NCBI GenBank assembly: GCA_946482545.1
Contig: CAMLRX010000010.1
Coordinates: 1-54,332 of the forward strand
Length of the DNA: 54,332 bases
Direction: 5' to 3'
Origin: an uncultured Flavihumibacter sp.
GTDB lineage: Bacteria; Bacteroidota; Bacteroidia; Chitinophagales; Chitinophagaceae
Within the stretch, counting starts at the first letter, position 1; every line of letters begins with the position of its first letter. A program made the translations under genes and the position numbers. Shown piece by piece: positions 43,311 to 50,938 of the stretch. The notes below the pieces were generated by a model that was not told the DNA's origin, made no database searches, and was given only the letters and a program-made list of their open reading frames with translations.

Positions 43311-45362
43311 ATGATTATTCAGAATTATGTTTCAGGAAAATGGATACCCGGTGAAGACCAGGGGCAACCACTTTTTAATGCTGTGGATGGTACTTTGATC
43401 GGGCATGCCTCCACGAAAGGATTGGATATGAACGCCGTTTTGCAGTATGCCCGTTCAAAAGGAAATGCCACCTTGCGTAAAATGAGTTTCCAGGAAAGGG
43501 GCAGAATGTTGAAAGCGCTCGCGACCCACCTCCAGGAAAAAAAGGAGCAATTTTACGAAGTAAGTTATAAAACCGGCGCTACCCGCGCCGATAGCTGGAT
43601 CGATATTGAAGGTGGGATCGGGAACCTTTTCTCTTATGCTTCTTTAAGGAGAAAGCTGCCGGATCTACCGTATTGTACAGATGGTGAATCCCATGTTTTG
43701 GGAAAGGCCGGACAATTCTCCGCACAGCACCTGCTGATTCCTAAAACCGGCGTGGCGGTGCACATCAACGCATTCAATTTCCCCGTGTGGGGCATGCTTG
43801 AAAAGATTGCTGTAAACCTGCTGGCCGGAATGCCAGCCGTTGTAAAACCCGCTACTGTTACCTGCTACCTAACCGAGGTGGTGGTGAGAGAGATCATCGC
43901 TTCGGGTATATTGCCAGATGGTGCCCTTCAATTGTTGTGCGGCAGCGCAGGCGACCTGCTCGACCACCTGGAGGCGCAGGATGTGGTCACCTTCACCGGC
44001 TCTGCGGTTACGGGAATGAAATTAAAATCGCATCCAAAGATTCTTGCTGAAAACGTCCCTTTCAATATGGAAGCAGACTCCTTAAACTGCCTGGTGCTTG
44101 GTGCAGATGCCATGCCCGGAACGCCGGAGTGGGAACTTTTTGTAAAGGAAGTGCGGAAAGAAATGACGGCGAAGGCGGGCCAGAAATGTACGGCCATCCG
44201 AAGAATATTCGTTCCCGAACAATTGATGGAAGCCGCCTGGAAAGACATTAGCACTGCTTTACAGCAAACCACTATCGGCAATCCCCTGAACGAAAAAGTA
44301 CGGATGGGAGCGCTTGCCGGACAGGCACAACGGGAGGAACTGAAACAGCAGGTGCAAAAACTTTTGACGCAGACTGAACTGGTTTATGGCAATATGGAGG
44401 AAGTTGCGGTGGTAGATGCCGACCCGAAAACAGGCGCTTTTGTAAGTCCTTTATTGTTGATGAACAAGACACCATTTCAATCACACGCAGTGCATGAAGT
44501 GGAGGCTTTTGGCCCGGTAAGTACCATTATGCCCTACAAAGAATTGCCCGATGCTATTGAACTGGCAAGGATGGGAAAGGGATCACTCGTATGTTCAGTG
44601 GTCACAAACAATCCTGCGTTCGCAACGGATTTTGTGGTAGGAGCGGGAACGCACCACGGAAGGATATTGGTGCTGAACCGTACTTGCGCCAAAGAAAGTA
44701 CCGGACATGGATCGCCATTGCCAATGCTGGTGCACGGAGGTCCGGGACGTGCCGGGGGAGGAGAAGAAATGGGGGGATTGCGTGGCATCAGGCATTACAT
44801 GCAGCGGGTAGCGGTGCAAGGCGCGCCTGAAATGCTGACCGCTATTACAGGAACTTATCAGCAAGGCAGTCCGGGAAAAGAAGATGAAAAGCACCCTTTT
44901 AGAAAATATTTCGAAGAACTGGAAATAGGAGATACACTGGTTACGCACAAAAGAACGGTAACCGAAGCGGATATAGTAAACTTCGCGAACGTTAGCTGGG
45001 ACCATTTCTATGCCCATACCGATCATACATCCCTGGAAGGAACTTTGTTTGAAAGGCCGGTGGCGCATGGCTATTTTATCCTGAGCGCCGCAGCCGGGTT
45101 ATTTGTGGACGCGAAGAAAGGTCCGGTAATGTTGAACTATGGGTTAGAGGAATGCCGTTTTCTGAAACCGGTCTATGCCGGAAGTACGATAGGAGTAAAG
45201 CTTACCTGCAAAGAAAAACTAAGGCAGGAAAAAAAAGAACCTGGTGATACAGCAAGAGGAATCGTAAAATGGCTCGTGGAAGTAAGTGATGAACTGAATG
45301 AACCTGTGGCCATCGCAACCATTTTGACCATGGTAATGTTAAAAAATCAGGAAAGCTGGTAA
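43311..45362 (+). CDS. paaZ: Bifunctional oxepin-CoA hydrolase/aldehyde dehydrogenase PaaZ
   Basis: 683 residues. The aldehyde dehydrogenase domain covers about 1-510 with catalytic Cys293 (KAGQKCTAIRR), Glu254 (NMEADSLN) and the NAD-binding NAFNFPVWGM. The C-terminal MaoC-like hydratase domain covers about 540-680, with catalytic VSWDHFYAHTD and FERPVAHGYFILS. The pairing of these domains at this length is diagnostic of PaaZ, which opens the oxepin-CoA ring and oxidises the resulting aldehyde in phenylacetate degradation. No paaABCDE genes are in the window; the enoyl-CoA hydratase immediately downstream is the only other candidate pathway member. It is cytosolic. Confidence 0.94.
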   Translation: MIIQNYVSGKWIPGEDQGQPLFNAVDGTLIGHASTKGLDMNAVLQYARSKGNATLRKMSFQERGRMLKALATHLQEKKEQFYEVSYKTGATRADSWIDIEGGIGNLFSYASLRRKLPDLPYCTDGESHVLGKAGQFSAQHLLIPKTGVAVHINAFNFPVWGMLEKIAVNLLAGMPAVVKPATVTCYLTEVVVREIIASGILPDGALQLLCGSAGDLLDHLEAQDVVTFTGSAVTGMKLKSHPKILAENVPFNMEADSLNCLVLGADAMPGTPEWELFVKEVRKEMTAKAGQKCTAIRRIFVPEQLMEAAWKDISTALQQTTIGNPLNEKVRMGALAGQAQREELKQQVQKLLTQTELVYGNMEEVAVVDADPKTGAFVSPLLLMNKTPFQSHAVHEVEAFGPVSTIMPYKELPDAIELARMGKGSLVCSVVTNNPAFATDFVVGAGTHHGRILVLNRTCAKESTGHGSPLPMLVHGGPGRAGGGEEMGGLRGIRHYMQRVAVQGAPEMLTAITGTYQQGSPGKEDEKHPFRKYFEELEIGDTLVTHKRTVTEADIVNFANVSWDHFYAHTDHTSLEGTLFERPVAHGYFILSAAAGLFVDAKKGPVMLNYGLEECRFLKPVYAGSTIGVKLTCKEKLRQEKKEPGDTARGIVKWLVEVSDELNEPVAIATILTMVMLKNQESW

Positions 45363-45404
45363 ATGATCCGGCGAATTTGTAAATTATTATCAAATTGGCA
45401 ACCT

Positions 45405-46187
45405 ATGATACAGGCAATTCAGGACGGACATGTTAAGGTGGAAACCGAACACGGCATCACCACCATAGAATTTTACCATCCACAGGGGAACGCGCTTCCA
45501 TCTAAGATTCTGCACGAACTGGCTGTGGCGGTTTCGGCTGCGGGAAGTGATGCCGGTACAAAAGTGATTATCCTTCGTTCGGAGGGAGAATCGGTATTCT
45601 GTTCCGGCGCTTCTTTTGACGAACTGGCGAATATCAGGAATGAAGAAGAGGGAAGAAGGTTTTTCACGGGGTTCGCAGAGGTAATCAATGCCATGCGCAA
45701 ATGCCCCAAGTTTATCATCGGGCGTATTCAAGGTAAATGTGTTGGCGGTGGTGTTGGGCTCGCGGCTGCCACCGATTATTGTATCGCCTGGAACAGTGTT
45801 GATGTGAAGCTGAGTGAACTTGCTGTTGGTATTGGCCCCTTCGTGGTGGGGCCTGCTGTGGAAAGAAAAATAGGAACATCGGCCTTCAGTCAGCTCGCAA
45901 TTGATGCCACCCATTGGCGTAACGCGGAGTGGGCTAAGAGAAAAGGCCTCTTTGCCGAGGTGCATGAAAGCATTGAGAATATGGACGAATCCATTGCGCG
46001 ACTCGCCAATACTTTATCACATTCCCATCCTGAGGCAATGCGGGAAATGAAGAAAATTTTCTGGAAAGGTACCGAGCATTGGGATGAACTGCTCCGCGAA
46101 AGGGCGGCCATCAGCGGCAGATTGATCCTCAGTGCATACAGTAAAACCGCTATTGAAAAGTTTAAAACACCAGCCAAGACAAGTTGA
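45405..46187 (+). CDS. Enoyl-CoA hydratase/isomerase family protein (PaaF/PaaG-like)
   Basis: 260 residues from the ATG at 45405. An in-frame ATG at 45363 directly follows the paaZ stop and would add 14 residues of poor family similarity. Crotonase fold: oxyanion-hole segments VFCSGASFDEL and QGKCVGGGVGLAAATDYCIA, and an acid in VKLSELAVGIGPFVVG. The first glutamate of classical hydratases (GGGxE) is Gly here, so a one-acid isomerase or lyase chemistry is more likely than hydration. Directly downstream of paaZ, so phenylacetate degradation (ring isomerisation step) is the favoured context. A terminator-like hairpin follows. Confidence 0.85.
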   Translation: MIQAIQDGHVKVETEHGITTIEFYHPQGNALPSKILHELAVAVSAAGSDAGTKVIILRSEGESVFCSGASFDELANIRNEEEGRRFFTGFAEVINAMRKCPKFIIGRIQGKCVGGGVGLAAATDYCIAWNSVDVKLSELAVGIGPFVVGPAVERKIGTSAFSQLAIDATHWRNAEWAKRKGLFAEVHESIENMDESIARLANTLSHSHPEAMREMKKIFWKGTEHWDELLRERAAISGRLILSAYSKTAIEKFKTPAKTS

Positions 46188-46321
46188 TCTTTGGTTTTCT
46201 TAGATGAATTGCAAAAGAAACGCAAAAGTTTTAAGATGAATGGAAAACTATTTCACGATTTCCGATAAATATCTAATTTCATGACTCAATTAAGCAGTCA
46301 TTTATAGGTTTTATAATCACG

Positions 46322-46350
46322 GAGCGGGGTTTCTACCCCGTTCTTCATTT
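46322..46350 (+). terminator. Terminator after the paaZ-hydratase unit
   Basis: GAGCGGGGT (46322-46330) pairs with ACCCCGTTC (46335-46343), one G-U pair, a TTCT loop, then TTCATTT. Confidence 0.7.
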
Positions 46351-46398
46351 ATAGTCTTTTATGTTCCATTAAAGGGAATTTTCAACCGGCAGGCGCAT

Positions 46399-46431
46399 AA
46401 AAAAATCCCCGCCCGATGGACGGGCAGGGAT
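46399..46431 (-). terminator. Terminator of fabG
   Basis: ATCCCCGCCCG (46405-46415) pairs with CGGGCAGGGAT (46421-46431) with one mismatch; seven T on the minus strand (46399-46405). Confidence 0.85.
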
Positions 46432-46449
46432 GCTTATCTTATTTTTCAA

Positions 46450-47205
46450 TTATATATTCAGACCGCCGCAGGCGCTCAGCACCTGTCCGGTAATATACGA
46501 ACTCATATCGGAGGCGAGGAACAGCGTTGTGTTGGCGATTTCTTCCGTTTTACCAAATCTTCCCAGCGGGATTTTTTTCAGAAAATCATCAGCGGCTGCG
46601 CCTTCTTTCAGGTAATGGGTCATATCAGTTTCGATAAAGCCCGGAGCGATGGCGTTGCAACGGATGTTGCGGCTACCCAGTTCGTGCGCCACGCTTTTTG
46701 TGAAGCCAATGATACCAGCTTTACTGGCTGCGTAGCTCGCTTGCCCCGCGTTACCGCGGATACCGATGATGGAACTCATGTTGATGATGCTGCCGCTTTT
46801 GGCTTTCATCATGGGGCGGATCACCTGCTTGGTCATATTGAAAACACTGTTCAGGTTGGTGGCGATCACGTCGTTCCACTGGTCAACGCTCATACGGAGG
46901 AGGAGGTTGTCTTTGGAGATGCCCGCATTGTTCACGCACACATCTATGGTGCCGAATTCCTTCATTACATCATTCACGAAGGTTTCACATTCTTCAAATA
47001 CGCCTGCGTTGCTGCGGTAAGCTTTTGCTTTTACGCCCATGCCTTTCAGTTTTTCTTCGAGGGCGGCGGCTTTTTCCGCGCTGCCTTCACTCACATAGGT
47101 AAAGGCGATGCTGGCGCCATGTTCGGCGAGTTTGAGGGCTATTCCTTCTCCGATGCCACGGGCGGCACCGGTTACAATGGCAACTTTGTTGTCGAGTAAT
47201 TTCAT
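46450..47205 (-). CDS. fabG: 3-oxoacyl-ACP reductase
   Basis: 251 residues starting at ATG 47205 (MKLLDNKVAIVTGAARGIGEG); the longer upstream frame starts in the leader. Classical short-chain dehydrogenase: the NADPH loop TGAARGIGE (12-20), NNAG (92-95), and the catalytic triad Ser145-Tyr158-Lys162 (SIIGIRGNAGQASYAASK). It reduces 3-oxoacyl-ACP in fatty acid synthesis; other SDR substrates are possible for isolated FabG paralogues. The near-consensus -7 TACTTTCG (47273-47280, minus) matches the element upstream of paaZ. No acyl-carrier or other fab genes are adjacent, so it may be a secondary copy. Confidence 0.9.
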   Translation of the reverse strand: MKLLDNKVAIVTGAARGIGEGIALKLAEHGASIAFTYVSEGSAEKAAALEEKLKGMGVKAKAYRSNAGVFEECETFVNDVMKEFGTIDVCVNNAGISKDNLLLRMSVDQWNDVIATNLNSVFNMTKQVIRPMMKAKSGSIINMSSIIGIRGNAGQASYAASKAGIIGFTKSVAHELGSRNIRCNAIAPGFIETDMTHYLKEGAAADDFLKKIPLGRFGKTEEIANTTLFLASDMSSYITGQVLSACGGLNI

Positions 47206-47272
47206 CCGTTTTTGTTTTTGGTTCAGTTCATGACCGTGTGGATGCACGGTTTAAAATATCGGAATCCGGGGC

Positions 47273-47280
47273 CGAAAGTA
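47273..47280 (-). promoter_or_regulatory. -7-like element of fabG
   Basis: TACTTTCG on the minus strand, one base from TAnnTTTG, identical to the element upstream of paaZ at 43216-43223. Confidence 0.4.
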
Positions 47281-47336
47281 TGAAATATCTGAAGATGATG
47301 GGCAGGTGACAATAAGTGAAATGGTGCCGGCAGCCG

Positions 47337-48851
47337 CTAAGCCTGTGCATGCAGCGCCATGATCTCATCAATATAACACCTGTCGTTGGAGAGGCGTGGC
47401 ACTTTGTGCTGACCGCCCAGCTTGCCTTTTTCCTTCAGCCAACGGGTGAACAATCCTTTTGGAATGTTGTGCAGAATGGGCATGCGCAGGGCCATGTCTT
47501 TATGCCGCTTTGCTTCGTAGTCTGAGTTCAGGTTTTTCAGCGCGGTATCCAGTTCGTAGGCGAAACGCTGAATATCCTGGGGGTCCACTTCAAATTCGAT
47601 CAGCCATTCGTGTGCGCCATTTTCTGCATCGGAGAAATACACGGGCGCGGCCGTGTAATCGTTCACTATCGCGCCGGTTCTTTCGCAGGCCATTGCGATG
47701 GCGCGATCTGTATTGTCCACCATGAGTTCCTCGCCGAAGGCGTTGATATAATGTTTAAGTCGACCGCTCACTTTTATCCGGTAAGGATTTTTAGAAACAA
47801 ACTGAATGGTATCGCCCAGCAGGTAGCGCCACAATCCGCCGTTGGTGGAAATTACGGGCGCATAATGCCTGTTGAGTTCCACTTCAGATAAGCCGATGGT
47901 TTGCGGGTCTTCCTTCCCATATTCTTCAATGGGCATGAATTCATAAAATATGCCGTGCCGGGTGTAGAGCAACATGCCGTCATCATCGGGATGTGCCTGT
48001 GCCGCGAAGAAGCCTTCGCTGGCATTGTACATTTCGAGGTAGCGGATGGGCGCACCGATCAGTTTCCGGAACTGCTCACGGTAAGGGGTGAACGAAACGC
48101 CGCCGTGCATGTACAACTCAAGGTTGGGCCATACTTCCTTTACGGTGGATTTGCCGGAAAGTTCCAGTATCCTGCGGAAAAGCACCAATGTCCAGGTGGG
48201 AACGCCGGAAATAGAGGTTACATTTTCGTTGAGGGTGCTCTGGGCCAGCATTTCGATTTTAGATTCCCATTCATCCATCAGGGCGATGGAAAGATCGGGT
48301 GTACGGAGCCAGTGCCCCCAGAATGGGGTATTCTGCAATAATACGGCGCTAAGGTCGCCATACGATATCGTATCGTTGAACTGGTTCACCTGGTGGCTTC
48401 CGCCCAGCACCAGTCCTTTTCCTGTTAACAGGTCGGAATCGGGATGTGTGCTGTAATACATGGTGAGCACATCTTTCGCGCCCTGAAAATGCGTTTCTTC
48501 CAGGCTTTCCTTACTGATGGGAATAAATTTGCTTTTGTCGCTGGTGGTACCGCTGCTCTTCGCGAACCATTCCACCGGCGTGTTCCAGAGCACATTTTCT
48601 TCTCCCGCCATCATCTTTTCGATGTAGGGTTTCAGGTCTTCATAGTCGTGAATGGGAACGGCCTGTTTGAAAGCTTTAACGGAGAAGAGTTTGTTGAAAC
48701 CGTATTTCCTGCCGAATGTAGTATACTGCGCGGCTGTAACAAGTTCCTGAAGTACTTCGCGCTGGGCGGCCTCAGGGTATTGCATCCACTGTTCAATTTG
48801 CCACAAACGGAGCCTGGCAAGTCGTGATATGGCAGGACTTAAAATCCTCAT
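47337..48851 (-). CDS. GH3 auxin-conjugase-type acyl-adenylating protein
   Basis: 504 residues of the GH3 (auxin-responsive promoter family) type, a branch of the acyl-adenylate/firefly-luciferase superfamily and unrelated to glycoside hydrolase family 3. Typical landmarks are AQYTTFGRKYGF, WFAKSSGTTSDKSKFIPIS (ATP-binding P-loop-like motif), TSISGVPTWTLVLFRRI, LYMHGGVSFTPYR, YNASEGFFAAQ, WRYLLGDTIQFVSKNPYRIKVSGRLKHYINAFGEELM and EVDPQD. Plant GH3s conjugate amino acids to hormones; bacterial homologues have unknown substrates. The 5' end sits close to a 28-bp palindrome. It is cytosolic. Confidence 0.9.
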   Translation of the reverse strand: MRILSPAISRLARLRLWQIEQWMQYPEAAQREVLQELVTAAQYTTFGRKYGFNKLFSVKAFKQAVPIHDYEDLKPYIEKMMAGEENVLWNTPVEWFAKSSGTTSDKSKFIPISKESLEETHFQGAKDVLTMYYSTHPDSDLLTGKGLVLGGSHQVNQFNDTISYGDLSAVLLQNTPFWGHWLRTPDLSIALMDEWESKIEMLAQSTLNENVTSISGVPTWTLVLFRRILELSGKSTVKEVWPNLELYMHGGVSFTPYREQFRKLIGAPIRYLEMYNASEGFFAAQAHPDDDGMLLYTRHGIFYEFMPIEEYGKEDPQTIGLSEVELNRHYAPVISTNGGLWRYLLGDTIQFVSKNPYRIKVSGRLKHYINAFGEELMVDNTDRAIAMACERTGAIVNDYTAAPVYFSDAENGAHEWLIEFEVDPQDIQRFAYELDTALKNLNSDYEAKRHKDMALRMPILHNIPKGLFTRWLKEKGKLGGQHKVPRLSNDRCYIDEIMALHAQA

Positions 48852-48864
48852 ACGGCAAAATAAA

Positions 48865-48892
48865 TTTTAAATTCCGAATTCTGAATTTAAAA
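48865..48892. promoter_or_regulatory. 28-bp AT-rich palindrome upstream of the GH3-type gene
   Basis: TTTTAAATTC (48865-48874) and GAATTTAAAA (48883-48892) are perfect inverse complements around an 8-bp spacer that itself contains GAATTC. It is 13 bp from the ATG, in a -10 to -60 position for a promoter. Possible operator or cruciform. Confidence 0.5.
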
Positions 48893-48924
48893 TAGGGAAT
48901 TGATGGAAATCTGCGCTGTGCAGA

Positions 48925-49713
48925 TTAGTCGGGTATTTTAATCACATCGGGCATGGGTTCGTTGCTTTCGGGGGAAAGCAGGTAGTCTTTTCGTTTCAGT
49001 TCGAAATTCCTTCCGAGGTAGAGGCGTTTCACCTGTTCGTCGGCGGCCAGTTCTTCGGCGGTCCCGTGTTTAAATATTTTTCCATCGATCAGGAGGTAAG
49101 CCCGGTCGCAGATCGAGAGGGTTTCGTTTACGTTGTGGTCGGTGATCAGGATGCCGATGTTCTTGAATTTGAGCCGGGCCACTACCATCTGGATATCTTC
49201 CACCGCGATAGGGTCAACACCGGCGAAGGGTTCATCCAGCAGGATGAATTTTGGGTTCACCGCCAGCGCGCGGGCTATTTCGGTACGGCGTCGTTCACCT
49301 CCGGAAAGGGAATCGCCATTGTTTTTACGCACATGGTGCAGTCTGAACTCGGTTAAAAGGTCTTCCAGTTTTTCTTTCTGTTCAGCTTTGGAAAGTTTGG
49401 TCATTTCCAGGACGGCAGAAATATTATCTTCCACGCTTAGTTTTCTGAAAACGGAAGCTTCCTGCGGCAGGTAACCGATACCCATTTGGGCGCGTTTGTA
49501 CATGGGAAGTTTGGTAATGTCCTCTTCTTCCAGGAAAACGCTGCCTTCATCTGGTTTAATGAGTCCCACCACCATATAGAATGTGGTAGTTTTCCCGGCC
49601 CCGTTCGGCCCGAGCAGCCCTACGATTTCGCCCTGTTTCACATCTACGGAAACATGGTTCACCACTGTTCTGCTGCTGTATCGCTTTACAAGGTCTTTGG
49701 TATGGATGGTCAA
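48925..49713 (-). CDS. lptB: LPS export ABC transporter ATP-binding protein
   Basis: 262 residues starting at TTG 49713. No ATG is available in frame, and an exact -7 (TATTTTTG, 49738-49745, minus) overlaps the upstream TTG at 49740, so that longer start is unlikely. ABC ATPase: Walker [11 protein letters not shown]-loop region [11 protein letters not shown], signature LSGGERRR, Walker [14 protein letters not shown], and the H-loop TDHNVNETL. Highly like LptB, which powers lipopolysaccharide transport to the outer membrane with LptFG. It is divergent from metF. Confidence 0.92.
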   Translation of the reverse strand: MTIHTKDLVKRYSSRTVVNHVSVDVKQGEIVGLLGPNGAGKTTTFYMVVGLIKPDEGSVFLEEEDITKLPMYKRAQMGIGYLPQEASVFRKLSVEDNISAVLEMTKLSKAEQKEKLEDLLTEFRLHHVRKNNGDSLSGGERRRTEIARALAVNPKFILLDEPFAGVDPIAVEDIQMVVARLKFKNIGILITDHNVNETLSICDRAYLLIDGKIFKHGTAEELAADEQVKRLYLGRNFELKRKDYLLSPESNEPMPDVIKIPD

Positions 49714-49737
49714 ACTCAAAATAAAATGATTGAATGG

Positions 49738-49745
49738 CAAAAATA
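49738..49745 (-). promoter_or_regulatory. TAnnTTTG -7 element of lptB
   Basis: TATTTTTG on the minus strand; predicted transcript start near 49731. Confidence 0.6.
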
Positions 49746-49810
49746 AGGGATGGTGTTTATACGCTTTTCCTAAAATTCAACGTATTATAATAAATTAACT
49801 GTTTTTCTTG

Positions 49811-49818
49811 TAGGTTTG
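49811..49818 (+). promoter_or_regulatory. TAnnTTTG -7 element of metF
   Basis: TAGGTTTG, 18 bp before the ATG at 49837. Confidence 0.65.
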
Positions 49819-49836
49819 CCCCGTTAAAAACTGCAC

Positions 49837-50790
49837 ATGAAGGTAATTGACCATATCCGACAGGCCAAAGATACCCTGATCTCGTTCGAAATTCTTCCCC
49901 CTTTGAAAGGGAAGACCATCCAAAGTATTTACGATCACCTCGACCCATTGATGGAATTTAAACCGTCCTGGATCAACGTGACCTACCACCGCGCCGAAAC
50001 CATGTTCAAGAAAAAACTGGACGGCAGTTTCTCTAAAATTGAAGTAAGGAAGCGCCCCGGAACCGTAGCCATCTGCGCCGCCCTGCGCAACCATTATAAT
50101 GTGGACACTGTTCCGCACCTGATTTGCGGCGGTTTCACCAAAGAAGAAACAGAGAACGCATTAATAGACCTAAACTTCCTCGGCATCGATAACGTGCTGG
50201 TGTTAAGAGGTGATGCCGCTAAGAACGAGGCTTCCTTCGAACCACATCCCGGAGGGCACCGTTACGCCATCGACCTGATGCGCCAGATATCCAACCTGAA
50301 TACAGGGATTTACCTGGAGGAGGATATTCAGAACGGGGGTAAAACGAATTTCTGCATGGGCGTGGCCGGTTACCCAGAAAAACATTTCGAGGCCCCGAAT
50401 CCGGAGATCGATATGGAATACCTGAAGAACAAAGTAGAGGCGGGTGCAGAATACATTATGACCCAGATGTTCTTCGATAATAAAAAGTATTTCAAATTCG
50501 TGGACGATTGCCGTGCCGCAGGTATCGAAGTACCCATCATTCCCGGGTTGAAACCGCTGACCACCAGGAAACAACTCACCGTATTGCCCCGTGTTTTCCA
50601 TATTGATCTTCCAACAGAACTTAGTCTGGAAGTAATGAAGTGTAAAACCGATGCTGAAGTGGAGGAAGTTGGTACTGAATGGCTGCTGAATCAATCCAGG
50701 GAACTGAAAAAGAACGGAGTGCCTGTATTGCATTACTACACCATCGGCAAACCGAAAGTGGTGTACAATGTGGTGAAACAGATTCAATAG
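49837..50790 (+). CDS. metF: Methylenetetrahydrofolate reductase [NAD(P)H]
   Basis: 317 residues forming the usual TIM barrel of MetF. FEILPPLKGK near the N-terminus (the family's SFEFFPP region), NVTYHRAETM, PHLICGGFTKEE, DNVLVLRGDAAK, CMGVAGYPEKHFEAPN, EAGAEYIMTQMFFDNKKYFKFVDDC segment and GLKPLTTRKQL are characteristic. It makes 5-methyl-THF for methionine synthesis in the cytosol. It is divergent from lptB with its own exact promoter, and followed by a strong bidirectional terminator. No met genes are adjacent. Confidence 0.96.
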   Translation: MKVIDHIRQAKDTLISFEILPPLKGKTIQSIYDHLDPLMEFKPSWINVTYHRAETMFKKKLDGSFSKIEVRKRPGTVAICAALRNHYNVDTVPHLICGGFTKEETENALIDLNFLGIDNVLVLRGDAAKNEASFEPHPGGHRYAIDLMRQISNLNTGIYLEEDIQNGGKTNFCMGVAGYPEKHFEAPNPEIDMEYLKNKVEAGAEYIMTQMFFDNKKYFKFVDDCRAAGIEVPIIPGLKPLTTRKQLTVLPRVFHIDLPTELSLEVMKCKTDAEVEEVGTEWLLNQSRELKKNGVPVLHYYTIGKPKVVYNVVKQIQ

Positions 50791-50815
50791 AAACTACCGG
50801 TTCTGTAAAATAAAT

Positions 50816-50846
50816 TGGGGGCGAGAATATCGCCCCCATTCCTTTT
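50816..50846. terminator. Terminator of metF
   Basis: TGGGGGCGA (50816-50824) pairs with TCGCCCCCA (50830-50838), then TTCCTTTT; a T-rich tail on the other strand allows bidirectional use with the convergent parvulin gene. Confidence 0.85.
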
Positions 50847-50938
50847 GTAGTAGTCTGCTTTAATCATATTCAAAGCCGGGATCAGAGCCCACAGGCCGGT
50901 ATCGGATCACATGGCTGTTCAGGCAGAAACTATGCCAA

